This document shows positions 10,102 to 23,500 of a stretch of DNA of 64,000 nt, piece after piece (position 1 is the stretch's first letter; each line of letters begins with the position of its first letter). The notes below the pieces were generated by a model, which saw only the letters and a list, made by a program, of their open reading frames with translations, did no database searches and was not told where the DNA came from. Origin of the DNA: Dactylonectria macrodidyma (lineage: Eukaryota; Ascomycota; Sordariomycetes; Hypocreales; Nectriaceae); contig JAGMUV010000004.1 in assembly GCA_020744425.1 (NCBI GenBank), forward strand, positions 2,790,001 through 2,854,000. Reading direction: 5' to 3'. Both the position numbers and the translations under genes were made by a program.

Positions 10102-12636
10102 ATGTCCCATGCCTCGTCACTACATAGAACGGCGCCCATCGCCATTGCGCCCAAGCCGCCCCGGCTCGAGCCAGCTGCTTATCGCCAGGACAGCTTCCAT
10201 AGGCTCGAGATGGGTCAGGGAAGTTTACCAGCCACCAGCTCGGCCTCAACCGAACCGGCTTCGTTCAACGGCTCACCCGTCCCGCCTTGTCTAGCCTGCC
10301 GGTACTCGCGTGCCAAGTGCGTCATAGGAGGCGACGATGAGGATGGCTGCGTCTCATGCCAAGCCATGGGTTCCGAGTGCTCCCTCGTCTGCAGCCCACA
10401 GTCCCGCAAGAGGAAACTTAATGGCGATGCCGCGTCCGACGACGTTATCGGCAAGAGAAGGTCAGTCGATCCGTCCACCCCATCCCGTCCCTGCGTTATC
10501 TCGATCCCCGGGATATCCCATGGCATCCCGTGGCCTCCCATGACATTCCCATGCTACCCAGACTTATTCCCCACGCGGGTCTGTCTGGTCATTGCATTTG
10601 TCCATCATCTCCTCGTCCGTCCACCTGCCCACTTGCCCATTTGCCCATCTCGTAGCTCCCCACCATCTCCCACGCCTCTTCTGCCTGTGCTCGCGCCTCT
10701 TCTCCCGCGCTTCTGCTTCTCCCGCCCGCGCTTCCCTCTCCCAATCCCACTACACTGCGTCTGAAAATCTCCGCCTCCTTCGGACCCTGCAATGCATCTC
10801 CCCTTGCCTCCAAGCCTCTTGTCTGACATATGATTGGTCTCCTATAGCTCCCCGGGTCTCGCATCCAGGCGACGAAACCACAACTCTAGCCTTTCCAGCA
10901 CCGCCGCTAGCAGTTCCTTCCTAGAGGAGATGGCCAATGTTGGCGGTCCGACCATGCTCAAGAGGACGCTGGGACTTCAGGACGATCGTTTCAGCCAGTA
11001 CATCGGTCCCACTACCGACTTCGAGCCCTCTCTCATCAACCTCTCTCCCTTCGATCCGCACGACGAGTCCCTGCTGTCCCGGGGCACCCTCCGCAAGGTC
11101 AGCGAGCACGATACCTTCTTGATGCTGCCCGACCATAGCACCCCGGGGCATGAGCATGTAGTCCAGGACGCCGACCACGTCGAGTCCATCGTGGCGCCCC
11201 ACGGGCGTAAGCTCATCGACATCTACTTCCGCGTCGTCCACCCAGGCTTCCCCATCATCCAGAAGCATGTCTTCTTGGAAAAGTACGAGCGCTCCTACCG
11301 AGAATTCTCTCCACCTCTTCTCGCCGCCGTCTACATACTCGCCATCAATTGGTGGGATCAGAGCGAGGAGCTCTCTCAATTACCCCGCCCTAACGTAAGA
11401 GAACTAGAGAGCATTGTGCGCACCACTCTCGAGGATGCCTGCTTTCGACCGAAGCTGTCTACTATCCAGGCCGGTTTGCTGTTGTCACAACGGCCAGAGG
11501 GCGATCAGTGGGCGCCGACGGCCCAGCTCGTGGCACTAGGACACGAACTGGGACTACACCTGGACTGCTCGCACTGGAAGATACCACCATGGGAGAAGGG
11601 CGTAAGAAAGCGGCTGGCATGGGCTCTCTACATGCAAGACAAATGGGGCGCTCTCGTTCACGGGCGGCCGTCGCACATCTTCGCCTCGAACTGGGGAGTC
11701 CAAGCCCTTACATCGAACGACTTCCCTGACGTCGAATGGGACGAGAACGACCCTGATGAGAAGCTGGACATTGAGAGAGGACGCATGCTGTTCACACGGG
11801 TGGTCCAGCTCTCGGAAATTCTGTCGGAAATTCTTGACACTTTCTACACGCTGCAGGCGATGCAGACAGTCACGAACGCAGGTCCTCAGGGCACGCAACT
11901 CGTTCTCTCGCTAGCGAAGCCAATCCAGCTGAAGCTTAAGGAGTGGTATGGCGGCCTACCTCAACTGATCCGACTAGATTCATCATACTCGACGACCAAC
12001 ACTGCTTCGAGTAGGTTGTCCAGCATTGGATACCTACACCTGGCTTATTTCGCCGCTGAAATCACGCTGCACCGACGTATCATCAGATCTCTGGCCTCAG
12101 CCTCAGCAACAGTTGATTCTTACGTGCAACACATCTGCCGCAGCGCTGCAAAGGCTCGACTCATTTCCGCCATGGACTTTGTCAACCGCCTTGGTCCCAA
12201 CCACCTCCGATCTTTTTGGTACTTTGCATCCAAGACCAACTTTGCCCTAATCGGCACTTTTGGTTCCCTACTCTGGGCGACGTCACCGGGGCGTGAGGAG
12301 GCCGACTGGTATCGACGACGTCTAGGAGAGTACCGATGGACCCTCTCGGTGAGCTCAAAACCTGGCGAGGGTAGGGGTCTCACCGAGTTCGCCATGACGA
12401 TGCTCGATATATCGACGGGTTTGCTCAAGCAGCTACCCGAGAAGCCATCAATGAGCCGAAATGGCAGCTTAGCTGACCTGTCCGCCTCGGCACCCCCCAC
12501 TTTCAACGGTGGTGGAATCCTCGACAGCTTGAGCAACCTCGCCAGCGCCGAGGTCAGCGAGATGCATACTCCACACAGCGGGGACGACTACAGCAGTGAC
12601 GATGACATGGAGGATGAGCCTCTGCAAATAGGATGA
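10102..12636 (+). CDS. tamA: Zn(II)2Cys6 transcription factor, TamA/DAL81-like
   Basis: Exons 10102-10460 and 10848-12636 are joined across a 387-base intron (GTCAGT donor, CTATAG acceptor) and give 715 residues. The N-terminal exon encodes a six-cysteine zinc cluster, C63-x2-C66-x6-C73-x9-C83-x2-C86-x6-C93. The first loop has fewer basic residues than usual (RYSRAK), and a basic SRKRK patch follows. The second exon carries the fungal transcription factor middle homology region: LIDIYFRVVHPGFPI, then REFSPPLLAAVY, GLHLDCSHWKIPPWEK, and RKRLAWALYMQDKWGALVHGRPSH. The block RGTLRKVSEHDTFLMLPD and the middle region resemble TamA/DAL81/UGA35 co-activators as I remember them; this was not checked by search. 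These act with GATA-type and pathway-specific factors on nitrogen catabolism genes, and the zinc cluster of known members is partly dispensable. The acidic C-terminus (DDYSSDDDMEDE) could be an activation region. Confidence 0.75.
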
Positions 12637-14941
12637 AGACGGGGAGGTGTCGAGAATTCGCGAGAGGCGAAGCAATTTCAAGGGAGCGATGGTCTATTGT
12701 GACCGTCACTCCGGATTAAGGATGTTTTGGGGATTCAAAAGATTTGGCTACGGCATGCATTAATCAAGGCGTTCTGTCGCTGTTGCTGCATTGCATTATG
12801 GCACGGCAGAGGAGTTGTTTGGACATGTTTGTTGTCATCTTTTTGGACTCGTCTTTATTTGTATCGGTTTCGATGGGGTTTTCGAAGATGATTGATACCT
12901 TCTCGGCTGCGCCCCCCCTGGGGGAGGGCCCCGAGGCATTTTGACTTTTCAACTGGAGAGGACGCATTGGACTGGGAATGATGGGATATGATACGGGATG
13001 GAAAGGAATCGCGACTATGAAGGATGGGTTTATGATTAGATTGTTATGAGACTATGTCGAAGAATCGATGGAACGAGGATGGTATCACTGCCATGACATT
13101 GGCAACTTGGTATTCGCCATACTTCCAAGAAGCTTCAACATGATATAGACAAAGCGATTGACTCTTTTGTTGGCTCCTATGCCATCTTCAAAGACATCTC
13201 ACACGGTGAAGCGAACAATCAACATAGCACCACACAATGGCGGGGGTTGTTGGTTGAAACGTCCCCGCATGTGGGGTTGGCTTCGGATTCTCTCAGCGAA
13301 CGAATAGGAACGGGGGCGTGACGTGCAGACACATAGGTGGTGACTAAAATTGTCAATACCACAGGGCCTCGAGCATCAGCTCTTTTGCAGTTACGGAAGC
13401 TTTAAGTATGAACAGAGTATATTGGAATTTGAATCAATTCAAATATGCTGATGAATGAAAGCTTAGGATAGCTCTGGAGAGACATGATTTACTTCCCACT
13501 TGACTCATTCGCGTGCGCTTATCTCATCCTCACACCAATGGTCACGCTTAGCGGCTCGGAGCTGACACATCGGAGCAGCCCCACTGGCATCCCAGCTCTG
13601 TGGTTTCGACTTTTCTGCCCGTCCCTGTTATGAGTATGTTGACGAGAGATTCTAATTCCATCCATCTTCGTTTCATGGAGATGCGGACTGCTCTTCTGGC
13701 TTGGAAGTCCGGTTGTTGGTGGCATTGTCCGTGGCGGAGTGCTGCTCTATGCATAATTCCTGAGACAGACATAAGTAAAACTCTGCCCTTCATTACGGCA
13801 GCTGATGCAAGTAGTCGAGATCGATATCTAGATACTAATTGGCTTCCGATGTAATACGAGGTCGTCATCTGACAATCGGCTCATCAACGTCCCTATGAGG
13901 CTAGAAGCTATTCTCATTTGTCTCCAAATATGATTCTGCCATCTCCTGTGGTCATCGCCTTTAGTGTCAACCCTTCAATGCCGGACCGATAGCAGCTCCC
14001 GGCCCGGAGCAAAAGAGTAACACTTCCGCCGGATAGCAAGTGATCAAACCCGAGACGAACCTAGCCTGCGTGTAGGCTTTGGGCAGACATGCAGCGGTCC
14101 TAGTTCATCCGCGCACAAATTGGTGTGGACGGGTTGGGATGTTGATGGTTGGTTCCTGAGTGAAGGTATAGGTAGACAGAATGGGACGGAAAAGCATTAA
14201 TAAGAGGTTTCACGTGATTGCAAGGTTATTGATACTGCTTCCGTCAGAGATGAAATCTGGCTTCTGGTAATAATGCAGGACAGGGGTGGTAAGCGTAGGG
14301 AATGAGTGCTAAATGAAGTGGGATGTGTCGATTCTGTTCAGCAATACGGCCCGCAATTGCTTGAATGCAGATGCCTTGGTGATAGGTATGCAGATACCTC
14401 TAGCATGGCTCGACTACGGGACGAAAACTTGACTGTTGGTTTCTATTATGCAGCGACGTTGGGATAGAGTCACAATTTAACTCGTAAAGTAAGCCATCCT
14501 TAATATTAGCGACGACAGCCTCCAGGAAGGGGTGCGGAAGTTGTACGCCCGATTGACACCTCGCTTTGCGAGAGCCTCATTATATTGGTGCGAAAATAAG
14601 GCCATTGCTAAACTTCCGGTGCAGTTTGGGCCGTTCTAAGGCCCCCTGCGCCATGTTTCGGAGGGCGTAAGCCACAGCACTAGCCACGGGTTCCTATCCC
14701 TGGATCTCACAGTGAGCCGCCTCTAGCTCCACGTATGCCTTCGGATCAATGTCGCGTTTGACATCCACCCTGAAACACGAACAAAATCAACGGAGCTTCA
14801 GGTGCGGGCCATTTGAAGTCGTCGTGCGATTCTTACTCTGCAATCTTCGTCCTTACTTAATTGTTTGGTCTTTGCATTCTTCTTTCTTGCTTGTACATAC
14901 TTTTCAACTCAATCCCTTCGGCGGCTACATCGGCAGCTATC
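12637..14941. other. intergenic between the TamA-like and spermidine-synthase-like genes
   Basis: This stretch of about 2.3 kb is relatively AT-rich. The open frames in it are short and unsupported. It holds a small perfect hairpin, TTTGAAT-CA-ATTCAAA at 13428-13443. No tRNA, repeat element or further gene is seen. The first part should be the 3' UTR of the upstream gene and the last part the promoter of the next. Confidence 0.5.
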
Positions 14942-16801
14942 ATGGCTAAGAAGAAGAACGTTGCGGCGGTACCCAAGGCGACCGGTGCGCCAGACGACCA
15001 CTCGCCTCAGCGCTTCGAAAAGGAGCTCCAGAACCTGGCGGCCAAAGCTAAGGACGACAGCTGGAGCAAGAGCACTCTGGGACAAGCGTCTCTCTACCTC
15101 AAGACGGCCCTCGTGCTGGCTCTCCTCGGCGCCGCATCCAACGCGTCCCAGCTCGCCCTCTCGCCCGTCTTCGGCTCCATCCCGGCGAGCATTCCGCATG
15201 GCCCCGTCATTATGGCTGGCTGCTTCGTCGGTTGGGCCGGCAACCTATTCCTAAACCGCATACTGCCTTTCCCCACGGAGCTGCTACTCCCAGTCGTGGC
15301 GCTGCACTTCCCCGTTGTGCAGTTCCTCCTCGGTCCGTTCAGCGACCAGCTCGGCTCGTGGTGGGGTCCCCTTGCCATCGAAGGGCTGACTCTGTTTCCT
15401 CTGTCTATCATCACAGCGGCGTGTGTGGCTGATTATCTCGAACGCGCCGACCTGAGCGCGTTGCCGCAGTTCGTAGCAGACGCTGCGCCAGGCATCGGCT
15501 CCTGGGGACTCTTCAGGCTGGCTGAGCGAGTTGCTAGCGAGCAGATCCAAGCCTTTGTAGGAAAGACATTTGTTCTTACTCGCGTTGGCCTTCAGCTGCT
15601 GCTGGCGGCGCTGTACGCCGTGCTCGCACCTTCCAAGTACCTTGTTCTGGCTATCCCTGCTCTGCTGCACACGGCTGTGCTCAATACCCATGTCATGACA
15701 CCCATGGCTACGAGTTCGCTGAACAGCACTCTGATTGCCCAGAACTGGACTCTGTTGGACCGCCAGGAGTCTCTTACCGGGTACATCTCCGTTCTGGAAG
15801 ACACTCAGAAGGGAGTCAGAGTTCTGCGATGTGACCACAGTCTCTTGGGAGGCGAGTGGGTGCGTTATAAGGGACCAATCATCTCGGAGCCCATCTACGG
15901 TGTTTTCGTCATGCTTGAGGCTGTCCGACTCGTCAAGAGAGAAGTTCCGGTTGTTGACAGTGAAGCTAGCGCCCTCGTCGTGTAAGTGCCTCGTACAACA
16001 GCTCGAGAGCTGGGTTTGCTGACAATGATGCAGCGGTCTTGGTATCGGAACTACCCCTTCCGCTTTCGTCACCCACGGAATTAACACGACAGTTGTCGAA
16101 ATTGACCCGGTGGTGCATGAGTTTGCTGCCAAGCACTTTGACCTTCGTGAGAATAACCCGCCCGTCATTGCAGACGCCGTCAGCTACACTGCCAAGTTGG
16201 CCAATGAATCGACCACCAAGTTCGACTACATCGTCCATGACGTCTTTACTGGCGGCGCGGAGCCAGCTGATCTCTTTACACTGGAATTCTTCGAGGGTCT
16301 GGACGCCCTGCTGAAGGACGGTGGTTCCATCGCCATTGTAAGTCCATTTGTCGCATATTCTCCACCAGGTGAGGCTAATCGCAAACGCTTTATCAGAACT
16401 ATGCTGGTGACTTTGGTGCACCTACTCCCAAGATGATCATCCGAACTATCACCAAGGTCTTCCCCTCATGCCGTGTGTTCCGTGAGGCCCCTCGGGTCGA
16501 GGCCACTGTTGAGGCGTGGGGGAGTGACTTCATCAATATGGTCATCTTCTGCCAGAAGACGCCTGGTGATTTGACTTTCCGCCAGCCTGTCAGGGGTGAC
16601 TTGATGGAGAGCCGTTCGCGACATGTCTTCCTAGAGCCGCGCCACGAAATCAACCCAACTGAGTGGCTCGAGGGCGACGACAAGAGCCTCCTCACTAAGA
16701 ACAACACTGCCAAGGTGACCAAGATGCATCAAAAGAGCGCTACGGGTCATTGGTCAATCATGAGAACCGTCATTCCCCCTCATATTTGGGAGATGTGGTA
16801 A
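14942..16801 (+). CDS. membrane-anchored spermidine/spermine synthase-like protein (SAM-fold)
   Basis: Exons 14942-15981, 16034-16337 and 16397-16801 give 582 residues; both introns are short and GT-AG. Residues about 50-280 hold around six hydrophobic segments (for example VLALLGAASNASQLAL, LLLPVVALHFPVVQFLL and YLVLAIPALLHTAVL), so this half is membrane-embedded. The soluble C-terminal half has the Rossmann-like class I SAM fold of polyamine synthases: motif I GLGIGTTP, the acidic VVEIDP that binds the cofactor ribose, and YIVHDVFTGG at the position of the catalytic-Asp loop. The fusion of membrane segments to a spermidine-synthase fold is a known but poorly understood family. Whether it moves aminopropyl or methyl groups cannot be told; the canonical polyamine-binding loop is not evident. 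It converges on the next gene with about 150 bases between stops. Confidence 0.8.
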
Positions 16802-16951
16802 AGACAATTGTTGCATTCCTTCGATCTAAGTCAAGCACCTTTGTACATGTAGTATTTTATAGCCCATATGGCTGGTAATCTGTCATTCAACTCAAAGCGT
16901 CATACCCGCAACTCTTTCCATACCAATGCTACCCGATTCTAGAAATCTCTC

Positions 16952-17740
16952 CTATTGGTCCTTCGCGGCATCAAGAGACTGCTGCTTGTTGTCCTCGTTG
17001 AAGTCCTTCAAAAAGCCGGCAATGTGACTAGGCACGTCGACGCGGTTATACGGGCTCGCCACTGGCTCGCTCATGGTCTGGTGGATAGGCAGGACGCCGG
17101 TCCAAACAGAGTCCCGCACAGTCTCATTGTCCATGTCATGTTTGTCGTCGTGGGCTTGGCCAGCCCGCACCTTTGCGCTACCGGAGGCGATTCGAACCCT
17201 GAGAATACCGGTGCTCTGGAGCTCGGCGCTTGTAGGTGGCAGACGCGTGTTGCGCCAGCGGTCAGGGACAACGCTGTTGGTGATAAGTTCCATGGCGTAC
17301 ATCTTCTCGGCCTCTTCCGTCACGAGCATGGCATGTCCAAACAGCACGGCGGAACGATAGTTGTAACTGTGAGAAAAGGAGGAGATGGCCAGGACAAGGC
17401 CGTCGACGTGAGATGCGGCAACGCACACGGGCATACCCTTGGTCTCTTCTCCCTCGGAGCCGGCCCGACCTAGGTTCATGATGCGCGACGAGACGTAGCC
17501 GTGAAGATACAGGTCCAAAGGGTCGCCGAGGTCGGCGCTGGGGCGGTCAAAGGAGCCCATCTGGCCGATCATGGGGAGGATGACGGGGAAGGGCTGAGAG
17601 GGCGTGTTGAAGGAGACGTGCAGGATCTGGCAAGAGTTGACGATACGGTGGATGGTCTCGAGGGCGTAGACACCGCGGTCGTTGAGGCGCTTGACCGTAT
17701 TGGTGGCCTCTTTGGGGTACTCGAGGTCATAGCGGCCCAT
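16952..17740 (-). CDS. FMN-binding split-barrel (pyridoxamine 5'-phosphate oxidase-like) protein
   Basis: A single exon encodes 262 residues. I chose the ATG at 17740 (MGRYDLEYPKEATNTVKRL); the open frame runs 57 codons further upstream, but that part is not family-like. The sequence follows the flavin-nucleotide-binding group related to bacterial NimA proteins: NDRGVYALETIHRIVNSC at the N-terminus, then PFPVILPMIGQM, DLYLHGYVSSRIMNL, VCVAASHVDGLVLA, the SYNYRSAVLFGHA block typical of the flavin site, and VPDRWRNTRLPP. Related proteins bind FMN and some reduce nitro compounds, but the substrate of fungal members is unknown. No targeting signal, so probably cytosolic. It is divergent from the 7-TM gene across 2.8 kb. 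Confidence 0.82.
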   Translation of the reverse strand: MGRYDLEYPKEATNTVKRLNDRGVYALETIHRIVNSCQILHVSFNTPSQPFPVILPMIGQMGSFDRPSADLGDPLDLYLHGYVSSRIMNLGRAGSEGEETKGMPVCVAASHVDGLVLAISSFSHSYNYRSAVLFGHAMLVTEEAEKMYAMELITNSVVPDRWRNTRLPPTSAELQSTGILRVRIASGSAKVRAGQAHDDKHDMDNETVRDSVWTGVLPIHQTMSEPVASPYNRVDVPSHIAGFLKDFNEDNKQQSLDAAKDQ

Positions 17741-20574
17741 GTTTGCGGTAATGAGGTAGTGTTGAGGGTGTATGACCGGGTGTGGTTCGGTGAGTTGTGG
17801 TGAATGAGACGTTGCAGTAATAGTACTTGTCTTTGTCTCCCAATCTACCAAGTCCAGAGCAGAGGTGCCAATGATCTTATAGTAAAAGGCCGAACTACGA
17901 TAAGTTATCACTTCGGGACCGAGATGTTGTTCAGGCTACTAGCTTGACTCATCTACGCAGTATCGAGATAAAGCTGTACATGATGGAATCGGAGAGCGGA
18001 GTAGCTGCCAACAGGGGACAAATTTGGTACCTGTGGCGGTCACCTCACATGTCCACAGACATAATAAGCTTGCATCTGCATACAGTTGGGTTGTACCAGG
18101 CCAGTCTCTATTTCCCTGCTAAAGTCAATCGGTCCTGCACCATGATGAGAAGGCGGTACGGCTGAACCGGCATCTGACCATCACGCGGGCGATGATTGGC
18201 GAGTCATTTCGCGGGGAAATGGTGGAACGTCAATTAGGTGGTTTACAGAGGGCTTCAAAGCACCTAATTTAGCTGCAGATCCACGATTAGAGCTCCAAGG
18301 AGCATGTTCATCACTGGAGGACGAAGCAACGTGCTAGCCTTGACAGGCAAGTCGATTGAGAATTCGAGTGACTCTTACGAATGATACCGGACCGTCCACA
18401 TACAGGAGGTCCCCGCGCGGCTCCGAGATGCAGGCCGTCGACTCGGCCGGCGGATAACTGACCATGTGGGATGCGGACGGGGACGGAGTGGGTTTGGACG
18501 CGGGACGGACACCCCGTTCTGGGGATGGTTCATCTGTGTTGATGCGCGCCGTAGAACCGGGCCGGTCGAGGTGGTAAATATTGACCGGTAAGGACCGGGA
18601 ATCAAGACGTATTGCGAGATGTGATACGGCTGGAAACGTGATGTTTGTAAGAGAAATGGCAAAATGGGTGGTGTCGAAGGGCGTGGGCTACGACTAGTGT
18701 TGGTGTGGGAGTGGGATACGTTGTTTGAAGGCGGTTGTCTGACTTGGTGGCTGGCGATCGAGACGGTGATCATTGAATGGGTTTCATATATACTAACGAA
18801 GTTATCAAGTAGTCAAATGCTCAAGAAACAAGTTTGAGCTACCATTTCCCACCCTAGAGAAGAACATTGACGATGCATGCAGTCTGACATGAATTGGCGA
18901 TGCTAGCCTCCAGGGTAGGCGAACCTGCAAAGTGACGCAAGACGATGCTCGGGTTGAGGGATGGAAAGCTTAGGTAGCACCAACCAACCCTGAACAACGC
19001 CAAGCTCCCTCCTCTAACCGAGCATTTGCCATTGCCATACCGTCAACTGCCGCTCGTCTAGGACACGTGCAACATAGTGGATTGAAAGCCAAGGCTCTGG
19101 TGGAGGTGCGTTTGGAAATCAACGCAACCTGTGTAATAAGACCTGTGCTTCGCAGGCGGGGTGCATGCGCTTACAAGTGAAGCCCAGCGTCCAGTACCAC
19201 ATGGAGCGCACATGCAGCAGTGTTACATGTGCATCGGTAAGTGCCACTCGGCACCTGAAGTCACTCTTTCCACATCCGGAGGCAACCGTTGCACAGGCTC
19301 AACAACTTTAAAACCTTCAACTGCAGCTATTTCCATGTCACGTAGGGTAAATATATTGAAGACCGTCACTCCCACATCACATCCAAGAAAGGCGAGTCGT
19401 TGCTGGGAGGGAGCTCACTCGTCTCTTCTCCTCATTCGGCAAGCCGCCCCCAATGCCCCCAGGCGGAATAGCCCCTACCCTGTCGTTGCATGACGGGTGA
19501 CGCTACTGTGCACCAGCAGCCGGACCCCCCCGTCGTCTGCGTCTTGACTCTCGGCCACAGTCCGAAGGCTCGTGTCTTGCCGCTGGGCGTCTATTCTTCC
19601 TATTGTGCCCGACGGGTCGATTGAATTCTCTTCTTCTATTAATCTCTCTGTTTGTTCGTTTCCTGTGCTCGCTGGATGGAAGATTTTTCGACGCATCTTT
19701 TCGTCCGCATATGTCGCTCCCAAACGTCAACCATCTGGAACGACGATCCTGACTCGGCCATGGTTTTATGTTGCACCCTCAGCAGCGGGCCCCAGCCTGT
19801 CGCGACGCTCCTGCTCGCCGTCCCAGGTGCCGCCCACCAGTACTGCGACAGCAACGGAGACGAGACGGAAATGGAGCCCCAAGACAGAGACAACTAATGG
19901 GCGACCACCCCTATTAAGAGCATTCGCCTGCCCCTAGGACTCAAGGCATAGCGCCCCCCCCGGTGTATTTGGCCCATTCAGCGTCGTGACCACCGTCTGG
20001 TCCGCTCGTCTCAGGTTCTTCCACCGTAACAGATCCATGCTGTTCCTCGACACCTCGAGTTTCACATGAAACGAGCCCACCACCGAAGCGTTACCGACCT
20101 CCGTCCAGGTCCCCCATCAGCCTCGCCCTCTAGCCCAATCATGCTGCTCACCGTGCTTGGTGATCTTGAACCTCCAGAGCCGGCTCGAACACGGACCTGT
20201 TTGACCTGAGGTCGCCTGTTTGAGGTCCCATTCCGCCCAGACTGGTGCAAGCGCACCCACCCCATCCCAACTCTCTAACCCCACGCTCTCTCTGGCCGTC
20301 TGCCCAAGGTGTCAGACGCACGCAACGTAACGCCATCTTCTTCACAGTTCCTCTTTTCTTCCAATCTCATTGTCTCTCTTTGTCTCTCTTTCGTCGGTGC
20401 TGGTACCTGTACCCAATGGCGCAGTGACAGTTGCTCGCGATGCCTTCATCTTTCTTTTGTTGTATAGCACTTTAATGACTTAGGTCTAATTGCTTTTTTT
20501 CTTTTTTCATTCTCTCTCCCATTGACTGGGACCTACTCCTATACAGGAACCTTTCACCAACTACAGTTGTCACC
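17741..20574. other. divergent intergenic region
   Basis: About 2.8 kb lie between the minus-strand FMN-binding gene and the plus-strand LW-repeat gene. The open frames here are short, non-ATG or compositionally odd. CT-rich runs (about 20330-20400 and 20495-20520) just before the next start fit its promoter or leader. No RNA gene is recognised. Confidence 0.5.
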
Positions 20575-23500
20575 ATGGCCGACTCTGGTAGCAACACCCA
20601 GGTTTCGATTGCGGCCTTCACATTGTTAGCTCACCCATCAACTAATACCAGGGAACACTTCAACTAACTAGAAGGAACAGTGGCTTAGTTGTCAATGCCG
20701 CCACGGGTGCTGCTTTTCTCTATCTCAAAGGTCATGCCTCTTCACTTTTGCAAAACGGCCTGAGGCTGGTCCTCGTTACTTTCCTTGTTACTTCCGCCCT
20801 GTGGGCTCAAACAGATTTCATTACTACATTAATCAGCCTCAACTCATCGACAGGATGTCAGGTCACCATCGTGTTCGCCACTATATTCGACCAACTGGCT
20901 CGGACATCTCTACAACAAGCTATTATTTGGGCCGTCGATCATCACGCCCGAGTTTCGAAGGCCGAATCCTTAATCACACAAGGCGCTATCTTCCTACGGT
21001 TGATTCTTGGTGCCGTTTTCGTCGGACTTCAGCGACCTCAACTTGATATTATCTGCATTACGACTACGTCGAATATGCCATTCGGTGTCGCCCTTCTTGG
21101 AGCCGACTTAGCCTTCACAGCCGCCATTTTAGGCCGAGCCATCTCATTCGGGCTGATCAAGGATATGCAAGAAGGGACAGCCACGTCAAGTCGGAGCAGA
21201 GCAGCGCTTCTCACTATTGTCGGCTTGCTTATCTGGACGGGGGTAAGTTTTAGCAAGGGTATCGCACCATCGATTCAATGTTTAACGTGACTCTCAGACG
21301 AGCGCTCCCCTGATGCTGGGCATCAGGTCACCGAATGTGATGACCAGGACCGCGATTCCCGGTACAGGACTTTCAATCTTGATTGGTATGTAACCACCCT
21401 CCGTTGAATGCGTGTGCTGACCGCCTGTAGCTATCTTGACCCTCTTTAAGGACAGCCTTACACTTTCGAAAGAGGAGCCCGATAACCTATCCGACGCCGC
21501 GACACTGCGAGACACCCATCCGACCCGTCACCTACAGAGCCGAGACATATCTACGAGTGACTCGACGCTCCCGCCTAGCCGATATGAGGAGCTGAAGGGC
21601 GACGCACTTGCATCATTTAGGGCTGCATCGCAGCTGCAGAACTCTCATCTTCGGACAGGATCAGCTGGGACGGTAACCAAACTTCCAGTCATCTCAAGGC
21701 CAAATGTCGGACAAGCTGCAACCGGGATTGGAGGCGTGCCGGTGCAAGGCCAATTCTTCCCCCCATTGAGAGCACAGACTATGCCGGTTAGCATGGAGAC
21801 GAGAGAACCCAGCAACCGACCTGGAGTGCTCACTCGCAAGGGCACAAAGTTGACTATTTCGAACCCGATCTTGACCGAAGATAGCGAACAGAGAGTCATG
21901 GAGAAGATACCAACCATTGATTTGGCAACAGCGGTCGAAAACGAGAAGCAACGGGCGAAAGCAATTCAAATGGTCGAACCCCCAGCATCTTTCACGTCTC
22001 GCATGGAGCTTCGAGCCCCGCCGATACCTGCCAAGGCCTTGAAGAGGAAGTCGCTAGCCTTGGGTGGTGGCACTGCCGCAACTTCATCCGCTTCTGGGGT
22101 GGTTACGGAGGATTCAGTCAGGTCTAGAGAGGAATCTACGGCAACGACCTCTGCTACCATGCTCTCTCCAGGCGTGGAGGAACTACGACGAAGATCTCCC
22201 CGACAAACTTCAGATGTCGCCCAACGACCGAACACAACAGTTTCTGGTCGGCCGCAAACTGGTGATTCATCTCGACAACAACAACAATCACAGTTCCCTG
22301 TCCGCGCGTCCTCTCTCCATCAAAGTCGCATGACTTCACTTACAAAGCCTCTACCAAATGCACCGCTCCCACCACCGTTCCCGGCGCCGTTTCCACCATC
22401 TGCGGTCAACTACTCCTTTCCAGTGGATTCACAAAACCCGGTCGTGCCGCTCAGAAATCAATCTGTTAAAACAGGTCTCCCGCCCAAATGGGGACCGGAG
22501 TCCACAAGTCCCGACACTTCCTCAAAAAGTTCGCCAGCCGACACTCCAACAAGGCTCGGGCTACCTAGCAATCCTAGGGCAAGTCGGATGAGGACGCTCG
22601 GAAAGAATCGAGCTGTGGGGCAGGATCAGACTGTCATGTTCATGAAGAGCATCGAGTATAGTAACCCAGCTGCCGTGCAGAGAGCTGTGGATTCCGCGAA
22701 AGAGAAGCAGTCGATCAAGTCTCCTGGAAGGACTGCTTCCATGGTTCACCGGCCAAGGCCCATACCACGACTGCCCTCGATTGACCGTGCTATCTTCCCT
22801 GCCGAAGGATCTCCGAACATGCATGAACACAAGCGGTCACTTTCCAATGGGCCCTCCCGGACCAAGACGTTGATGATGTTTCCAGCCGTTCCCAATTCTG
22901 GCAAGCTGATTCCACTCCCGCTGCTACCGAAAAGCGCAGGAATTCCGCTTCGCACTCCAGGTGATGCGAAAAGTATGACATGGGATGAGAAGATGGACAT
23001 GTTCTACCCAGAGAGCGGGAGTGGACGATCAAGCATCGTAGGAAATATGAGGAGACGATCAAGATCGGTACCGGACGTCCCCACCATGCCTATGGTGTTG
23101 TCAGAAAGCAAAAGGGATACGGCATCCCCGCACACTAGCATGTATCAGACGGACGGATCAGCAAGGACATCGGTGGCGACTCAAAGCATATCCAACCTGC
23201 TTGAAGATTTCCCTCGACCCCAGGAGAGTGTTGGTCCCTTGACGGGCAGGTCAAATGGCTACCAGAGCGCCAATCGCGGGCCGAGATCGAATGCACCAAA
23301 TTCACCGACCTATCAGGCCCCGTCTAGAAATGTAGCGGATCGACGGTCCTCGCCAATTCTTCCGGCCGAGGACTTGAGCATGTTCTCCCCCTACAGCGAG
23401 GCCAGGAGCATCGTCGACGACGCTTCGACTAACTGGGGATCGATTCACTCTCCTGGAACATTTGTCAATGTACAGCAAGCCCGAGCAGTTGATGTTCCGG

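Noticed and set aside
17741..17911. Upstream 57-codon extension of the FMN-binding protein
   Set aside because: It begins ahead of the family's normal start; the sequence (T/S/H/P-rich) is not family-like, and the ATG at 17740 begins the conserved MGRYDLEYPKE block.
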